This document shows positions 46,378-57,510 of a stretch of 64,000 nucleotides of DNA, piece after piece. Location: assembly GCA_038501785.1 (NCBI GenBank), contig JBAMJR010000670.1:85001-149000 (forward strand). The letters are read 5' to 3'. The notes below the pieces were generated by a model that was not told the origin of the DNA, did no database searches, and saw nothing but the letters and a program-made list of their open reading frames with translations. This DNA comes from Myoxocephalus aenaeus (lineage: Eukaryota > Chordata > Actinopteri > Perciformes > Cottidae). The position numbers were made by a program, and so were the translations under genes. Every line of letters begins with the position of its first letter. The stretch's first letter is position 1.

Positions 46378-46641
46378 GTAAGCGGTTCAGTGTGTGTGTC
46401 TGTGTGTGTGTCTGTGTCAGTGTGTGAGTCTGTGTCTGTGTTAGTTTGTCTACATTTCCCACAATGCAATGGGGAGCTGTCTGCTCGGCAGCAGAGTTTA
46501 AGTTCACACTAAAGAATGACATCATAACTAAAGAATGACTTCATAACTAAAGTATGACATCATGCGTCTCCTGCTGCTTTCTCTGGAGCGCTGGAAGCCA
46601 AAATGACCTCATATGTTGATTGTGATATGAAATATGAACTA

Positions 46642-46672
<31 letters not shown>

Positions 46673-47647
46673 TTCCACATTACTCACGAGTGTAGTTTAG
46701 CTCCTCAAGTCCTGAAAGTAAACCCAAACCTGACGTTACATTCTGTAAACCCTGAGCTTGATCCCATTAGGTCGTCATCAGCGCCGCTAATCGTTTAGCA
46801 GCAGCTCTCTAAAACACATAAAGAAGAAGCGCTGCTCCGAGCCATCTCTTTTATTTTGGTTTATTTTTGTAGACGCAGCGGTTCTCCTCGTGACGAGGGA
46901 ACGCTGCGTGAAATCTCTGGAGTTTCCTCCCTTTTAAGTCTGGAGGCTGCGTTGGTTCGGATGACGGGTCTGTTTCCCACGGGAAGAGAGGCCGACCTAA
47001 ACCTGCGTTTAAAGGACGAAGATGCTCACGGGACCGAGCGCACAGAGTTAACCGGCTGTTGATTTGAGTTAACTTGGTTAACTAATGATGTAACGCTGTC
47101 GTCTCCTCCTCCCTCCAGATGGAGTCTCCGGTCTCCACCCCGGCTCCTGCTCCTCCTCCTCTTCCTCCTCCTCCTCCTCTCCACCTCCTCGCTCCCGTCC
47201 CCAGCAGCGACATCTCATCTCCGTGCGAGCAGATCATGGTGCGCACGCGCTCGGTGGCGGTGAACACGGCGGACGCGGCGCTGGGGACGGAGCCGGAGTG
47301 CCTGGGACCCTGTGAGCCAGGCACCAGCGTCAACCTGGAGGGCATCGTGTGGCAGGAGACGGAGGACGGTGAGCCGCTCAGCTTTATCTACTATTTTATT
47401 TATTTTATTTATTTTATTTATTTTATTTATTTTATTTATTTTATTTATTATAATTGTATTTTTATTTTATTTGTGTATAATTGAATTTTATTTATTTTAT
47501 TTATTATAATTGCATTTTTATTTTATTTATGTATTATTTTATTTATTTTATTTAGTTTTGTATATTTTATTTATTTTACTTTTATAATTTCTACAATTTT
47601 ATTTTTTTATATATATATTTTATTTTATCCTTTAATTTTAGTGTAGT

Positions 47648-47695
<48 letters not shown>

Positions 47696-47769
47696 TTTTC
47701 TATTCTTAAGAACAAATAATAGCGCAGCAGGAAGGGGCGGAGTCTGGTGTCACATGTCTCCTGGGCGTT

Positions 47770-47853
<84 letters not shown>

Positions 47854-50800
47854 TGCAGGCATGCTGGTGGTGAACGTCACCTGGAGGAACAAGACCTACG
47901 TGGGGACCCTGCTGGACTGCACCCGGCACGACTGGGCCCCTCCCAGGTACCCTGAACACACCACACGGAACCAGTACGGGTCCCAGTACGGGTCATGGAA
48001 ACACTTTACGCGTCTGAGGATTTACAAGCGTTTAGTTTGAGAAGCTTTAGAAACAGGAAGTGTTAAAAACCTTCATGAGTAAATGTTTATCAGGATGTTC
48101 AGCCTTTATTTCTTTATGATTTAATACTTACAGGGTTTGTTTAAAGAAATTAATAATAACTGTAACCCTCCTCCTCGTCTTCTTGATGAACTTCACAGAG
48201 GTTTGAGATAATTATGAATGAAACCAGAAGAGAACAGCTCTCATCCTCCTCTGCTTCCTCCCCCTCTTCCTCCCCCTCCTCCTCTTCCTCTTCCTCCTCA
48301 GGTTCTGTGAGTCTCCCTCCAGCGACGTGGAGATGCGTAGCGGTCGTGGTCGCGGTAAGAGGATGCGTCCCTCCGGCAACACGCCGCTGAACGACAACAG
48401 CAACTCCTCGGACAACCGGGGCAGCGGCGGCGGCGGCGGGAAGACGCGCGGCGCCGCCGCCGGCAGCAAAGGACGGCGAGGAAGCCAGACGGCCGGCGCC
48501 GCCGAGGACGCCAAGGCCAGCCCGTCCTCCGCCAAGAGGAAGCCCAAGCCCGCCTCCGACATGGAGCCCACCTCCAGCTCGGAGGACACCAAGGCCTCCA
48601 AGCGGATGAGAACCGACTCCACCGGCGCCGCGCCGCCGCCGCCGCTCCCCGGAGGGAGGTGTGAAGCCCCGCCCCCCCCCGCAGCCGGACCGGACCTGCC
48701 CCTCCCCCGTGCTCATCGACTGCCCGCACCCCTCCTGCAACAAGAGGTACAAGCACGTCAACGGGCTCAAGTACCACCAGGCGAGAGCCCACAACGACCA
48801 CGACGTCCGGCTGGACCAGGACGGCGGCGACAGCGAGTACGGGGACGAGCCCGCCCTCCAGCCCGACCCCGCCTCCTGCAACGGCGCCGCCGTCTCCCCG
48901 GCCCGCTCCGCCACGCCGAAGGGACGGGGGTTCGACGCCCCGTCCCCCTCGCCGGGGAAGCAGACGCCGTCCAAGGGGAAGAAGAAGGCGGGCGAGGCGG
49001 AGCCCGAGGGGACGGACGGCGGCGAGGAGGCGGCGTGTCTGACGGACGAGGGCGGCAACGACAAGATGGCCGCCGGGGGCAAAGCTGACAAACTGCCCCA
49101 GAAAGGCGTGAAGCCGGGACGGCCCAACGCCGCCTCGCCCTACGGCCAGCAGGCGGCCTCCCCCGCGCCGGGCTCGGTGGTTCAGCCCGTCCCCAAGAGC
49201 CCCCAGCTGAAGAACGTCCAGTCCAAACCGCCTCCTCCTCCGGCGGACCCCGCCTCCAGCCCCACCCCCGGCAAGGACAAGAAGAAGAAGGACAAGAAGA
49301 AGCGGGAGGGCGGGAAGGAGGGCGACAGCCCGAGGGGCAAAGGGACGAGGCCGGAGGAGGGCAGGAGCCCGTACTCGGACTCGCCCGACGCTTTGCTCAA
49401 CGGCTCCTCGGAAGCCCACCAGAGCCGGCTGGCCAGCATCAAGGCCGAGGCCGACAAGGTGTACAGCTTCTCGGACAACGCGCCCAGCCCGTCCATCGGC
49501 GCCGGCAGCCGCATGGAGGCCGGCCTCAACCAGAACGGGGCCGATCAAACCGGCAGCCCCGCCTACTCCGACATCTCCGACGACGCCGGCGAGGACGGGG
49601 AGGGGAGGGCGGAGGGGGTGAGGGTCAAGACCGAACCGGACCAGGGGCCTCCTCGGGAGGGGGCCAAGAAGAACCTGTTCCCGCCTCAGGCCCCCGGCAA
49701 GGAACCGCCATACTACCCCAACTACGACTCGTACTACTCCCCCAGCTACCCCAACCACAGCCCGGGGGCGGCGCCGGCCGCTCCGCCTCACGTGGAAGGA
49801 GCTCAGGTGAAGGTGAAGAAGGAGAAGGAGGAGGAGGAGCCGGAGGTCGAGGAGGAGGTGAAGCTGAAGGTGGAGCCTCCGGAGGAGAGGAAGGTGGAGG
49901 CGGGGCCCCAGCAGCTGTCGGTCATCCAGCAGCGCCCCAACGTGTACGCCCAGCCGCTCTACTACAACCAGTACTACGCCCCGCCCTACTCCTACTCCCC
50001 GGACCAGGCCTACCACGCGCACCTGCTGGCCTCCAACCCCGCCTACCGGCAGCAGTACGAGGAGCGGCAGCGGCCGCCGGCGGACAAGAAGGCCGAGGGC
50101 AAAGAGCGGGAGGCCTGCGCAAAGGAGGAGTGGAAGCAGAAGGCCTCGGGCCCCCCCGCCCTGTCCAGGGCCCCCAGCCTCACCGACCTGGGCGCCAAGG
50201 GGGGGCCGAACCCGGGAAGGCCCAAAGAGCCGCCGCCGCCGGCGGCTGCGGAGCCGTCCAAGTCGGTCATCATGGCGAAGGCGGAGGACCAGAAGGCGCC
50301 CGCCGCGCAGCCCGAGGGTCTGAAGATGAAGCTGAGCGAAGCAGGGCATCATGGGAAAGAGGAGGCCAAGCCGGCAGGTGTGGAGCCCGCCATGTGGTAC
50401 AGACAGGTAACTGCAGCTCCCACGCTGAATACAAATACTGTTTAATGGTTTAAAAACATGTTGAAAACATATTTGTGGATCTTATTTTACTAAAATGACT
50501 CGGTTGTATAGAAGTCTATGCTTCATGTGTTAAAGCTGCATTCTCTCTCCTGACCACCAGGGGGTGACTCCTCTGGTTGTATAGAAGTCTATGCTTCATG
50601 TGTTAAAGCTGCATTCTCTCTCCTGACCACCAGGGGGCGACTCCTCTGGTTGTATAGAAGTCTATGCTTCATGTGTTAAAGCTGCATTCTCTCTCCTGAC
50701 CACCAGGGGGTGACTCCTCTGGTTGTATAGAAGTATATGCTTCATGTGTTAAAGCTGCATTCTCTCTCCTGACCACCAGGGGGTGACTCCTCTGGTTGTA

Positions 50801-53800
50801 TAGAAGTCTATGCTTCATGTGTTAAAGCTGCATTCTCTCTCCTGACCACCAGGGGGCGACTCCTCTGGTTGTATAGAAGTCTATGCTTCATGTGTTAAAG
50901 CTGCATTCTCTCTCCTGACCACCAGGGGGTGACTCCTCTGGTTGTATAGAAGTCTATATAAATGACTGTACTTCTCTCCTGATTTATTAGTAAATTATGG
51001 TAATTTAGAGTCAAACAGCCCATAAAGCAGGGGGCGCTGCAGGGCGGGGCTACCAGGTGATTGACAGGTTGCAGGGCGGGGCTACCAGGTGATTGACAGG
51101 TCTCACTCCAGATCTCTATGAAATCTGTTTCTGGCTGTAAGTGTTGACTGTCGGCCATCTTCCCTGCAGGAGCCGGACTCGCGCCTGTGGCCCTACGTTT
51201 ACCCCAACAAGTACTCCGAGGCCCCGAAGCCTCAGGAGGAGGACCACCGGTGGAAGGAGGACCGGGAGAGGGAGCGCGACCGCAAGGGCAAGGAGGAGCG
51301 GCCGCGGCCGAAGGAGGCGCTCCAGAAGGAGGAGGCCAAGGAGGGGGCGGAGGGCCGGACGCAGCTGCCGCCGGAGGAGCACCGGGCCGCGAAGGAGGCG
51401 CGGCCTCCCAGCATGCAGTTCACCTCCCCGCTGGCCCAGCACCACCAGGGCTACATGCCCTACATGCACGGCCCCTACGCCTACAGCCACGGCTACGAGC
51501 CCAGCCACCCGGGCTACCGGGGCCTGCCCTCCGTCATGATGCAGAACTACCCTGGTGAGTCTCACGGTGCGTTCAGGCTCCGCTCAGTGAGCACGAGCAC
51601 TGGCTGAAGGTACATGATAACTTCTCACGGTGCGTTCAGGCTCCGCTCAGTGAGCACGAGCACTGGCTGAAGGTACATGATAACTTCTCACGGTGCGTTC
51701 AGGCTCCGCTCAGTGAGCACGAGCACTGGCTGAAGGTACATGATAACTTCTCATGGTGCGTTCAGGCTCCGCTCAGTGAACACGAGCACTGGCTGAAGGT
51801 ACATGATAACTTCTCACGGTGCGTTCAGGCTCCGCTCAGTGAACACGAGCACTGGCTGAAGGTACATGATAACTTCTCACGGTGCGTTCAGGCTCCGCTC
51901 AGTGAACACGAGCACTGAGTACATGAGTACCTGTCTCATCACCTGTCTGTCCTCACCTCTCTCACCTGTCCTCACCTGTCTGTCTCACCTGTCTGTCCTC
52001 ACCTGTCTGTCCTCACCTGTCTGTCCTCACCTGTCTGTCCTCACCTGTCTGTCCTCACATGTCTGTCCTCACCTGTCTGTCCTCACCTGTCTCTCTCACC
52101 TGTCTGTCCTCACCTGTCTGTCCTCACCTGTCTGTCCTCACCTGTCTGTCCTCACCTGTCTCTCTCACCTGTCTGTCCTCACCTGTCTGTCCTCACCTGT
52201 CTGTCCTCACCTGTCTGTCCTCACATGTCTGTCCTCACCTGTCTGTCCTCACCTGTCTCTCTCACATGTCTGTCCTCACCTGTCTGTCCTCACCTGTCTC
52301 TCTCACCTGTCTGTCCTCACCTGTCTGTCCTCACCTGTCTGTCCTCACATGTCTGTCCTCACCTGTCTGTCCTCACCTGTCTCTCTCACATGTCTGTCCT
52401 CACCTGTCTGTCCTCACCTGTCTCTCTCACCTGTCTGTCCTCACCTGTCTGTCCTCACCTGTCTGTCCTCACATGTCTGTCCTCACCTGTCTGTCCTCAC
52501 CTGTCTGTCCTCACCTGTCTGTCCTCACCTGTCTCTCTCACCTGTCTGTCCTCACCTGTCTGTCCTCACCTGTCTGTCCTCACATGTCTGTCCTCACATG
52601 TCTGTCCTCACATGTCTGTCCTCACATGTCTGTCTCACCTGTCTGTCCTCACATGTCTGTCTCACCTGTCTGTCTCACCTGTCTGTCCTCACCTGTCTGT
52701 CTCACCTGTCTGTCCTCACATGTCTGTCCTCACATGTCTGTCCTCACCTGTCTGTCCTCATCTCTCTCACCTGTCTGTCTCACCTGTCCTCACATGTCTG
52801 TCTCACCTGTCTGTCTCACCTGTCTGTCCTCACCTGTCTGTCCTCACCTGTCTGTCCTCACCTGTCTGTCCTCACCTGTCTGTCCTCACATGTCTGTCCT
52901 CACCTGTCTGTCCTCACCTGTCTGTCTCACCTGTCTGTCCTCACCTGTCTCACCTCCTGTCCTCAGGCTACCTGCCGGCCGGCTACTCGTTCCCGTCGTA
53001 CGGGTCCAAGGTGTCTGCGGAGGACCTGGAGAAGTCCAGCAGGTCCAGTCCCACGGTGAAGCCGCCCGGCGAGGCCAAAGCCCTGGAGCTGCTGCAGCAG
53101 CACGCCAGCCAGTACAAGAGCAAGTCCCCGTCGGTCCAGGACCACAAGACCCCCCACGAGCGGGACCGGGACCGGGACCGGGACCGGGACCGGGACCGGG
53201 ACCGGGACCGGGAGGGAGACCGGCCCCGGTCCTCCTCCTCCCAGCGCATGCTGCCCTCCCATCACCACCTGGGATACCCGCTGCTGTCAGGACAGTACGA
53301 CCTGTCCTACGCCTCAGGTGAGACACGCAGACAGACACCTGTCTGTCCTCCTGTCTGTCTGTCCTCCTGTCTGTCCTCCTGTCTGTCTGTCCTCCTGTCT
53401 GTCTGTCTGTCCTCCTGTCTGTCCTCCTGTCTGTCTGTCCTCCTGTCTGTCTGTCCTCCTGTCCTCCTGTCTGTCTGTCCTCCTGTCTGTCTGTCCTCCT
53501 GTCCTCCTGTCTGTCTGTCCTCCTGTCTGTCTGTCCTCCTGTCTGTCTGTCCTCCTGTCCTCCTGTCTGTCTGTCCTCCTGTCCTCCTGTCTGTCCTCCT
53601 GTCTGTCTGTCCTCCTGTCTGTCCTCCTGTCTGTCTGTCCTCCTGTCTGTCTGTCCTCCTGTCTGTCCTCCTGTCTGTCTGTCCTCCTGTCTGTCTGTCC
53701 TCCTGTCTGTCTGTCCTCCTGTCTGTCCTCCTGTCTGTCTGTCCTCCTGTCTGTCTGTCCTCCTGTCTGTCTGTCCTCCTGTCTGTCCTCCTGTCTGTCT

Positions 53801-54120
53801 GTCCTCCTGTCTGTCTGTCCTCCTGTCTGTCCTCCTGTCTGTCTGTCTGTCCTCCTGTCTGTCTGTCCTCCTGTCTGTCTGTCCTCCTGTCTGTCTGTCC
53901 TCCTGTCTGTCCTCCTGTCTGTCCTCCTGTCTGTCTGTCCTCCTGTCTGTCTGTCCTCCTGTCTGTCCTCCTGTCTGTCTGTCCTCCTGTCTGTCTGTCC
54001 TCCTGTCTGTCCTCCTGTCTGTCTGTCCTCCTGTCTGTCCTCCTGTCTGTCTGTCCTCCTGTCTGTCCTCCTGTCTGTCTGTCCTCCTCTGTGGACCGTG
54101 AAGAGCACACAGACAATAAT

Positions 54121-54168
<48 letters not shown>

Positions 54169-54272
54169 CTGTCTCTCTCTACCTGTCTGTCTCTCAGGCC
54201 TCTCCTCCTCAGCCATCGTTGCCAGTCAACAAGCGTCCGCCCCGTCCATGTACCCCCCCCGCCCGGAGGTGA
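45667..54272 (+). CDS. znf609: Zinc finger protein 609 (seven coding exons)
   Basis: Coding exons 45667-46377, 47119-47368, 47859-47946, 48302-50406, 51170-51554, 52967-53317 and 54198-54272 follow ZNF609 along its length. The start MSLSSG...GGKGVD with YDSGDEWDIGVGNLIIDLDA separates it from ZNF608. Exon 2 has SSPCEQIMVRTRSV and exon 3 GMLVVNVTWRNKTYVGTLLD. Exon 4 holds the single C2H2 finger (C-x4-C-x12-H-x4-H, about residues 490-513) and SRLASIKAEADK. Vertebrate ZNF609 is a nuclear regulator that works with NIPBL and the Integrator complex. As given, exon 4 is +1 out of frame across a C9 run (48672-48680), and exon 7 loses its stop across a C8 run (54253-54260). Removing one C from each yields about 1,320 residues (human about 1,411) ending ARR-stop like the mammalian RR end. 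The ATG has A at -3. Confidence 0.92.
46378..47118 (+). other. znf609: znf609 intron with short TG repeat
   Basis: Apart from a TG run at 46643-46671 nothing is recognised. Confidence 0.6.
47119..47368 (+). CDS. znf609: znf609 coding exon 2
   Basis: Begins MESPVSTP, ends ...WQETEDG with donor GACG|GTGAGC. Relative to mammals it has an extra proline run (PPPLPPPPP) encoded by CCT repeats. Confidence 0.92.
47388..47696. repeat. (TTTA)n-type and (ATT)n AT-rich tracts
   Basis: Irregular TTTTATTTA repeats followed by about 15 ATT triplets (47650-47692), in the intron between coding exons 2 and 3. Confidence 0.92.
47773..47852. repeat. (TG)n microsatellite next to the exon 3 acceptor
   Basis: 40 uninterrupted TG units in sense orientation, followed only by TCTGCAG and the exon. 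Confidence 0.96.
47859..47946 (+). CDS. znf609: znf609 coding exon 3
   Basis: 88 nt, GMLVVNVTWRNKTYVGTL ... HDWAPPR, donor CCCAG|GTACCC. A TG repeat of 40 units reaches to 6 nt before its acceptor CTGCAG. Confidence 0.92.
47947..48301 (+). other. znf609: znf609 intron 3
   Basis: 355 bp; the last 60 bp are a CCTCTTCC-type polypyrimidine tract leading to the acceptor TCAG. Confidence 0.7.
48302..50406 (+). CDS. znf609: znf609 coding exon 4 (large, with the zinc finger)
   Basis: Starts FCESPSSDVEMRSGRGRGKR in one frame, then continues from about 48661 in the next frame with CPSPVLIDCPHPSCNKRYKH, the finger. The switch lies in GCCCCG followed by nine C. The exon is extremely GC-rich with G/C at most third positions. 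Donor ACAG|GTAACT, phase 0. Confidence 0.9.
50498..50957. repeat. 73-bp minisatellite inside znf609, six copies of the CTCF-like unit
   Basis: Same unit and orientation as 29746-32961. Motif starts near 50552, 50625, 50698, 50771, 50844 and 50917; four have GGTGAC and two GGCGAC. Confidence 0.95.
51170..51554 (+). CDS. znf609: znf609 coding exon 5
   Basis: Encodes LWPYVYPNKYSE, a charged stretch, then SPLAQHHQGYMPYMHGPYAY and VMMQNYPG. Donor CCTG|GTGAGT; a 63-bp repeat begins immediately after it. Confidence 0.92.
51555..51920. repeat. 63-bp repeat starting at the exon 5 donor, about six copies
   Basis: CTCACGGTGCGTTCAGGCTC, then CGCTCAGTGAGCACGAGCAC and GGCTGAAGGTACATGATAA. The first copy starts with the donor itself. 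GAAGGTACAT in each unit is a possible cryptic donor. Confidence 0.92.
51930..52960. repeat. 14-bp pyrimidine-rich minisatellite (CCTCACCTGTCTGT)
   Basis: About 1.03 kb of CCTCACCTGTCTGT with CTCTCACCTG and CCTCACATG variants. It contains no AG dinucleotide and leads directly into the exon 6 acceptor. Confidence 0.95.
52967..53317 (+). CDS. znf609: znf609 coding exon 6
   Basis: Begins GYLPAGYSFPSYGSKVS, includes ALELLQQHASQYKSKSPS, a run of nine to ten RD dipeptides encoded by CGGGAC repeats, and HHHLGYPLLSGQYDL. Donor TCAG|GTGAGA. Confidence 0.92.
53330..54083. repeat. Pyrimidine-rich CCTCCTGTCTGTCTGT minisatellite
   Basis: Units of 12 and 16 bp (TCCTCCTGTCTG with an optional TCTG) for 750 bp, starting within 15 bp of the exon 6 donor. 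Confidence 0.95.
54122..54196. repeat. (CT)n tract before the last coding exon
   Basis: (TC)n with TACCTGTCTG interruptions up to the acceptor CTCAG. Confidence 0.93.
54198..54272 (+). CDS. znf609: znf609 last coding exon
   Basis: GLSSSAIVASQQASAPSMYP, the conserved C-terminus. With one C removed from the C8 run the frame ends ...PPARR and TGA (54270-54272). As written it reads through to the donor ACAG|GTAAGA at 54277/54278, and splicing to 57604 would add AHVIG and a stop (57619-57621). Confidence 0.8.
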   Translation, partial: ASPPQPSLPVNKRPPRPCTPPARR

Positions 54273-54277
54273 GACAG

Positions 54278-54460
54278 GTAAGACTCGGCCTGCAGCACCA
54301 CCTGGTGGTCAGGGAATTAAAACTGTTCCTCCCTCTGAATTAAGACTGTCTGTCTCTCTCTCTCTACCTGTCTGTCTGTCTCTCTCTCTCTCTCTACCTG
54401 TCTGTCTGTCTCTCTCTCTCTGTCTCTCTCTCTCTCTCTCTCTACCTGTCTGTCTGTCTC

Positions 54461-54491
<31 letters not shown>

Positions 54492-54551
54492 ACCTGTCTG
54501 TCTCTCTCTCTCTCTCTCTCTACCTGTCTCTCTCTCTCTCTCTCTCTCTAC

Positions 54552-54583
<32 letters not shown>

Positions 54584-54607
54584 ACCTGTCTGTCTCTCTC
54601 TCTCTAC

Positions 54608-54639
<32 letters not shown>

Positions 54640-54721
54640 ACCTGTCTGTCTCTCTCTCTCTACCTGTCTGTCTCTCTCTCTCTCTCTCTCTACCTGTCTC
54701 TCTCTCTCTCTCTCTCTCTAC

Positions 54722-54755
<34 letters not shown>

Positions 54756-54804
54756 ACCTGTCTGTCTCTCTCTCTCTCTCTCTCTACCTGTCTGTCTGTC
54801 TCTC

Positions 54805-54837
<33 letters not shown>

Positions 54838-54854
54838 ACCTGTCTGTCTCTCTC

Positions 54855-54885
<31 letters not shown>

Positions 54886-54958
54886 ACCTGTCTGTCTGTC
54901 TCTCTCTCTCTACCTGTGTCTCTCTCTCTCTCTCTCTCTCTACCTGTCTGTCTCTCTC

Positions 54959-54989
<31 letters not shown>

Positions 54990-55062
54990 ACCTGTCTGTC
55001 TGTCTCTCTCTCTCTACCTGTGTCTCTCTCTCTCTCTCTCTCTCTACCTGTCTGTCTCTCTC

Positions 55063-55093
<31 letters not shown>

Positions 55094-55287
55094 ACCTGTC
55101 TGTCTGTCTCTCTCTCTCTACCTGTGTCTCTCTCTCTCTCTCTCTCTCTACCTGTCTGTCTCTCTCTCTCTCTCTACCTGTCTGTCTCTCTCTCTCTCTC
55201 TCTCTACCTGTCTGTCTCTCTCTCTCTCTACCTGTCTGTCTCTCTCTCTCTCTCTCTACCTGTCTGTCTCTCTCTCTCTCTCTCTAC

Positions 55288-55319
<32 letters not shown>

Positions 55320-55497
55320 ACCTGTCTGTCTCTCTCTCTCTCTCTCTCTCTACCTGTCTGTCTCTCTCTCTCTCTCTCTACCTGTCTGTCTCTCTCTCTC
55401 TCTCTCTCTCTACCTGTCTGTCTCTCTCTCTCTCTCTCTCTACCTGTCTGTCTGTCTCTCTCTCTCTACCTGTCTGTCTCTCTCTCTCTCTCTCTAC

Positions 55498-55531
<34 letters not shown>

Positions 55532-55775
55532 ACCTGTCTGTCTCTCTCTCTCTCTCTCTACCTGTCTGTCTGTCTCTCTCTCTCTCTCTCTACCTGTCTG
55601 TCTCTCTCTCTCTCTCTCTACCTGTCTGTCTGTCTCTCTCTCTCTCTCTCTACCTGTCTGTCTCTCTCTCTCTCTCTCTACCTGTCTGTCTGTCTGTCTC
55701 TCTCTCTCTACCTGTCTGTCTGTCTCTCTCTCTCTCTCTCTACCTGTCTGTCTGTCTCTCTCTCTCTCTCTATAC

Positions 55776-55811
<36 letters not shown>

Positions 55812-55906
55812 ACCTGTCTGTCTGTCTGTCTCTCTCTCTCTCTACCTGTCTGTCTCTCTCTCTCTACCTGTCTGTCTCTCTCTCTCTCTACCTCTCTCTC
55901 TCTCTA

Positions 55907-55955
<49 letters not shown>

Positions 55956-56028
55956 CTGTCTCTCTCTCTACCTGTCTCTCTCTCTACCTGTCTCTCTCTC
56001 TCTCTCTACCTCTCTCTCTCTCTCTCTC

Positions 56029-56077
<49 letters not shown>

Positions 56078-56152
56078 CTGTCTGTCTGTCTGTGTCTCTC
56101 TCTCTCTCTACCTGTCTGTCTCTCTCTCTCTCTCTACCTGTCTGTCTCTCTC

Positions 56153-56183
<31 letters not shown>

Positions 56184-56377
56184 ACCTGTCTGTCTGTCTC
56201 TCTCTCTCTACCTGTGTCTCTCTCTCTCTCTCTCTCTCTACCTGTCTGTCTCTCTCTCTCTCTCTACCTGTCTGTCTCTCTCTCTCTCTCTCTCTACCTG
56301 TCTGTCTCTCTCTCTCTCTACCTGTCTGTCTCTCTCTCTCTCTCTCTACCTGTCTGTCTCTCTCTCTCTCTCTCTAC

Positions 56378-56409
<32 letters not shown>

Positions 56410-56591
56410 ACCTGTCTGTCTCTCTCTCTCTCTCTCTCTCTACCTGTCTGTCTCTCTCTCTCTCTCTCTCTCTACCTGTCTGTCTCTCTCTCTCTCTCTC
56501 TCTCTACCTGTCTGTCTCTCTCTCTCTCTCTCTCTACCTGTCTGTCTGTCTCTCTCTCTCTACCTGTCTGTCTCTCTCTCTCTCTCTCTAC

Positions 56592-56625
<34 letters not shown>

Positions 56626-56869
56626 ACCTGTCTGTCTCTCTCTCTCTCTCTCTACCTGTCTGTCTGTCTCTCTCTCTCTCTCTCTACCTGTCTGTCTCTC
56701 TCTCTCTCTCTCTACCTGTCTGTCTGTCTCTCTCTCTCTCTCTCTACCTGTCTGTCTCTCTCTCTCTCTCTCTACCTGTCTGTCTGTCTGTCTCTCTCTC
56801 TCTACCTGTCTGTCTGTCTCTCTCTCTCTCTCTCTACCTGTCTGTCTGTCTCTCTCTCTCTCTCTATAC

Positions 56870-56905
<36 letters not shown>

Positions 56906-57000
56906 ACCTGTCTGTCTGTCTGTCTCTCTCTCTCTCTACCTGTCTGTCTCTCTCTCTCTACCTGTCTGTCTCTCTCTCTCTCTACCTCTCTCTCTCTCTA

Positions 57001-57051
<51 letters not shown>

Positions 57052-57124
57052 CTGTCTCTCTCTCTACCTGTCTCTCTCTCTACCTGTCTCTCTCTCTCTC
57101 TCTACCTCTCTCTCTCTCTCTCTC

Positions 57125-57174
<50 letters not shown>

Positions 57175-57245
57175 CTGTCTGTCTCTCTCTCTCTACCTGT
57201 CTCTCTCTGTCTCTCTCTCTCTCTCTACCTCTCTCTCTCTCTCTC

Positions 57246-57282
<37 letters not shown>

Positions 57283-57403
57283 CTGTCTGTCTCTCTCTCT
57301 CTCTCTCTACCTGTCTGTCTCTCTCTCTCTACCTGTCTGTCTCTCTCTCTCTACCTGTCTCTCTCTGTCTCTCTCTCTCTCTCTACCTCTCTCTCTCTCT
57401 CTC

Positions 57404-57438
<35 letters not shown>

Positions 57439-57466
57439 CTGTCTGTCTCTCTCTCTCTCTCTCTAC

Positions 57467-57510
<44 letters not shown>

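Noticed and set aside
48659..48684. GT...AG segment that might be a micro-intron explaining the exon 4 frame change
   Set aside because: 26 nt is too short for vertebrate splicing, and its removal does not restore the downstream frame; one extra C does.
48298..50352. 684-codon minus-strand frame
   Set aside because: Antisense shadow of the GC-rich znf609 exon 4; high GC at third positions leaves few stops.
52059..54343. Frames of 300-632 codons around exon 6 (CLSSPVCPHL, QEDRQTGGQT)
   Set aside because: Intron arrays read in frame; only 52967-53317 and 54198-54272 match znf609.
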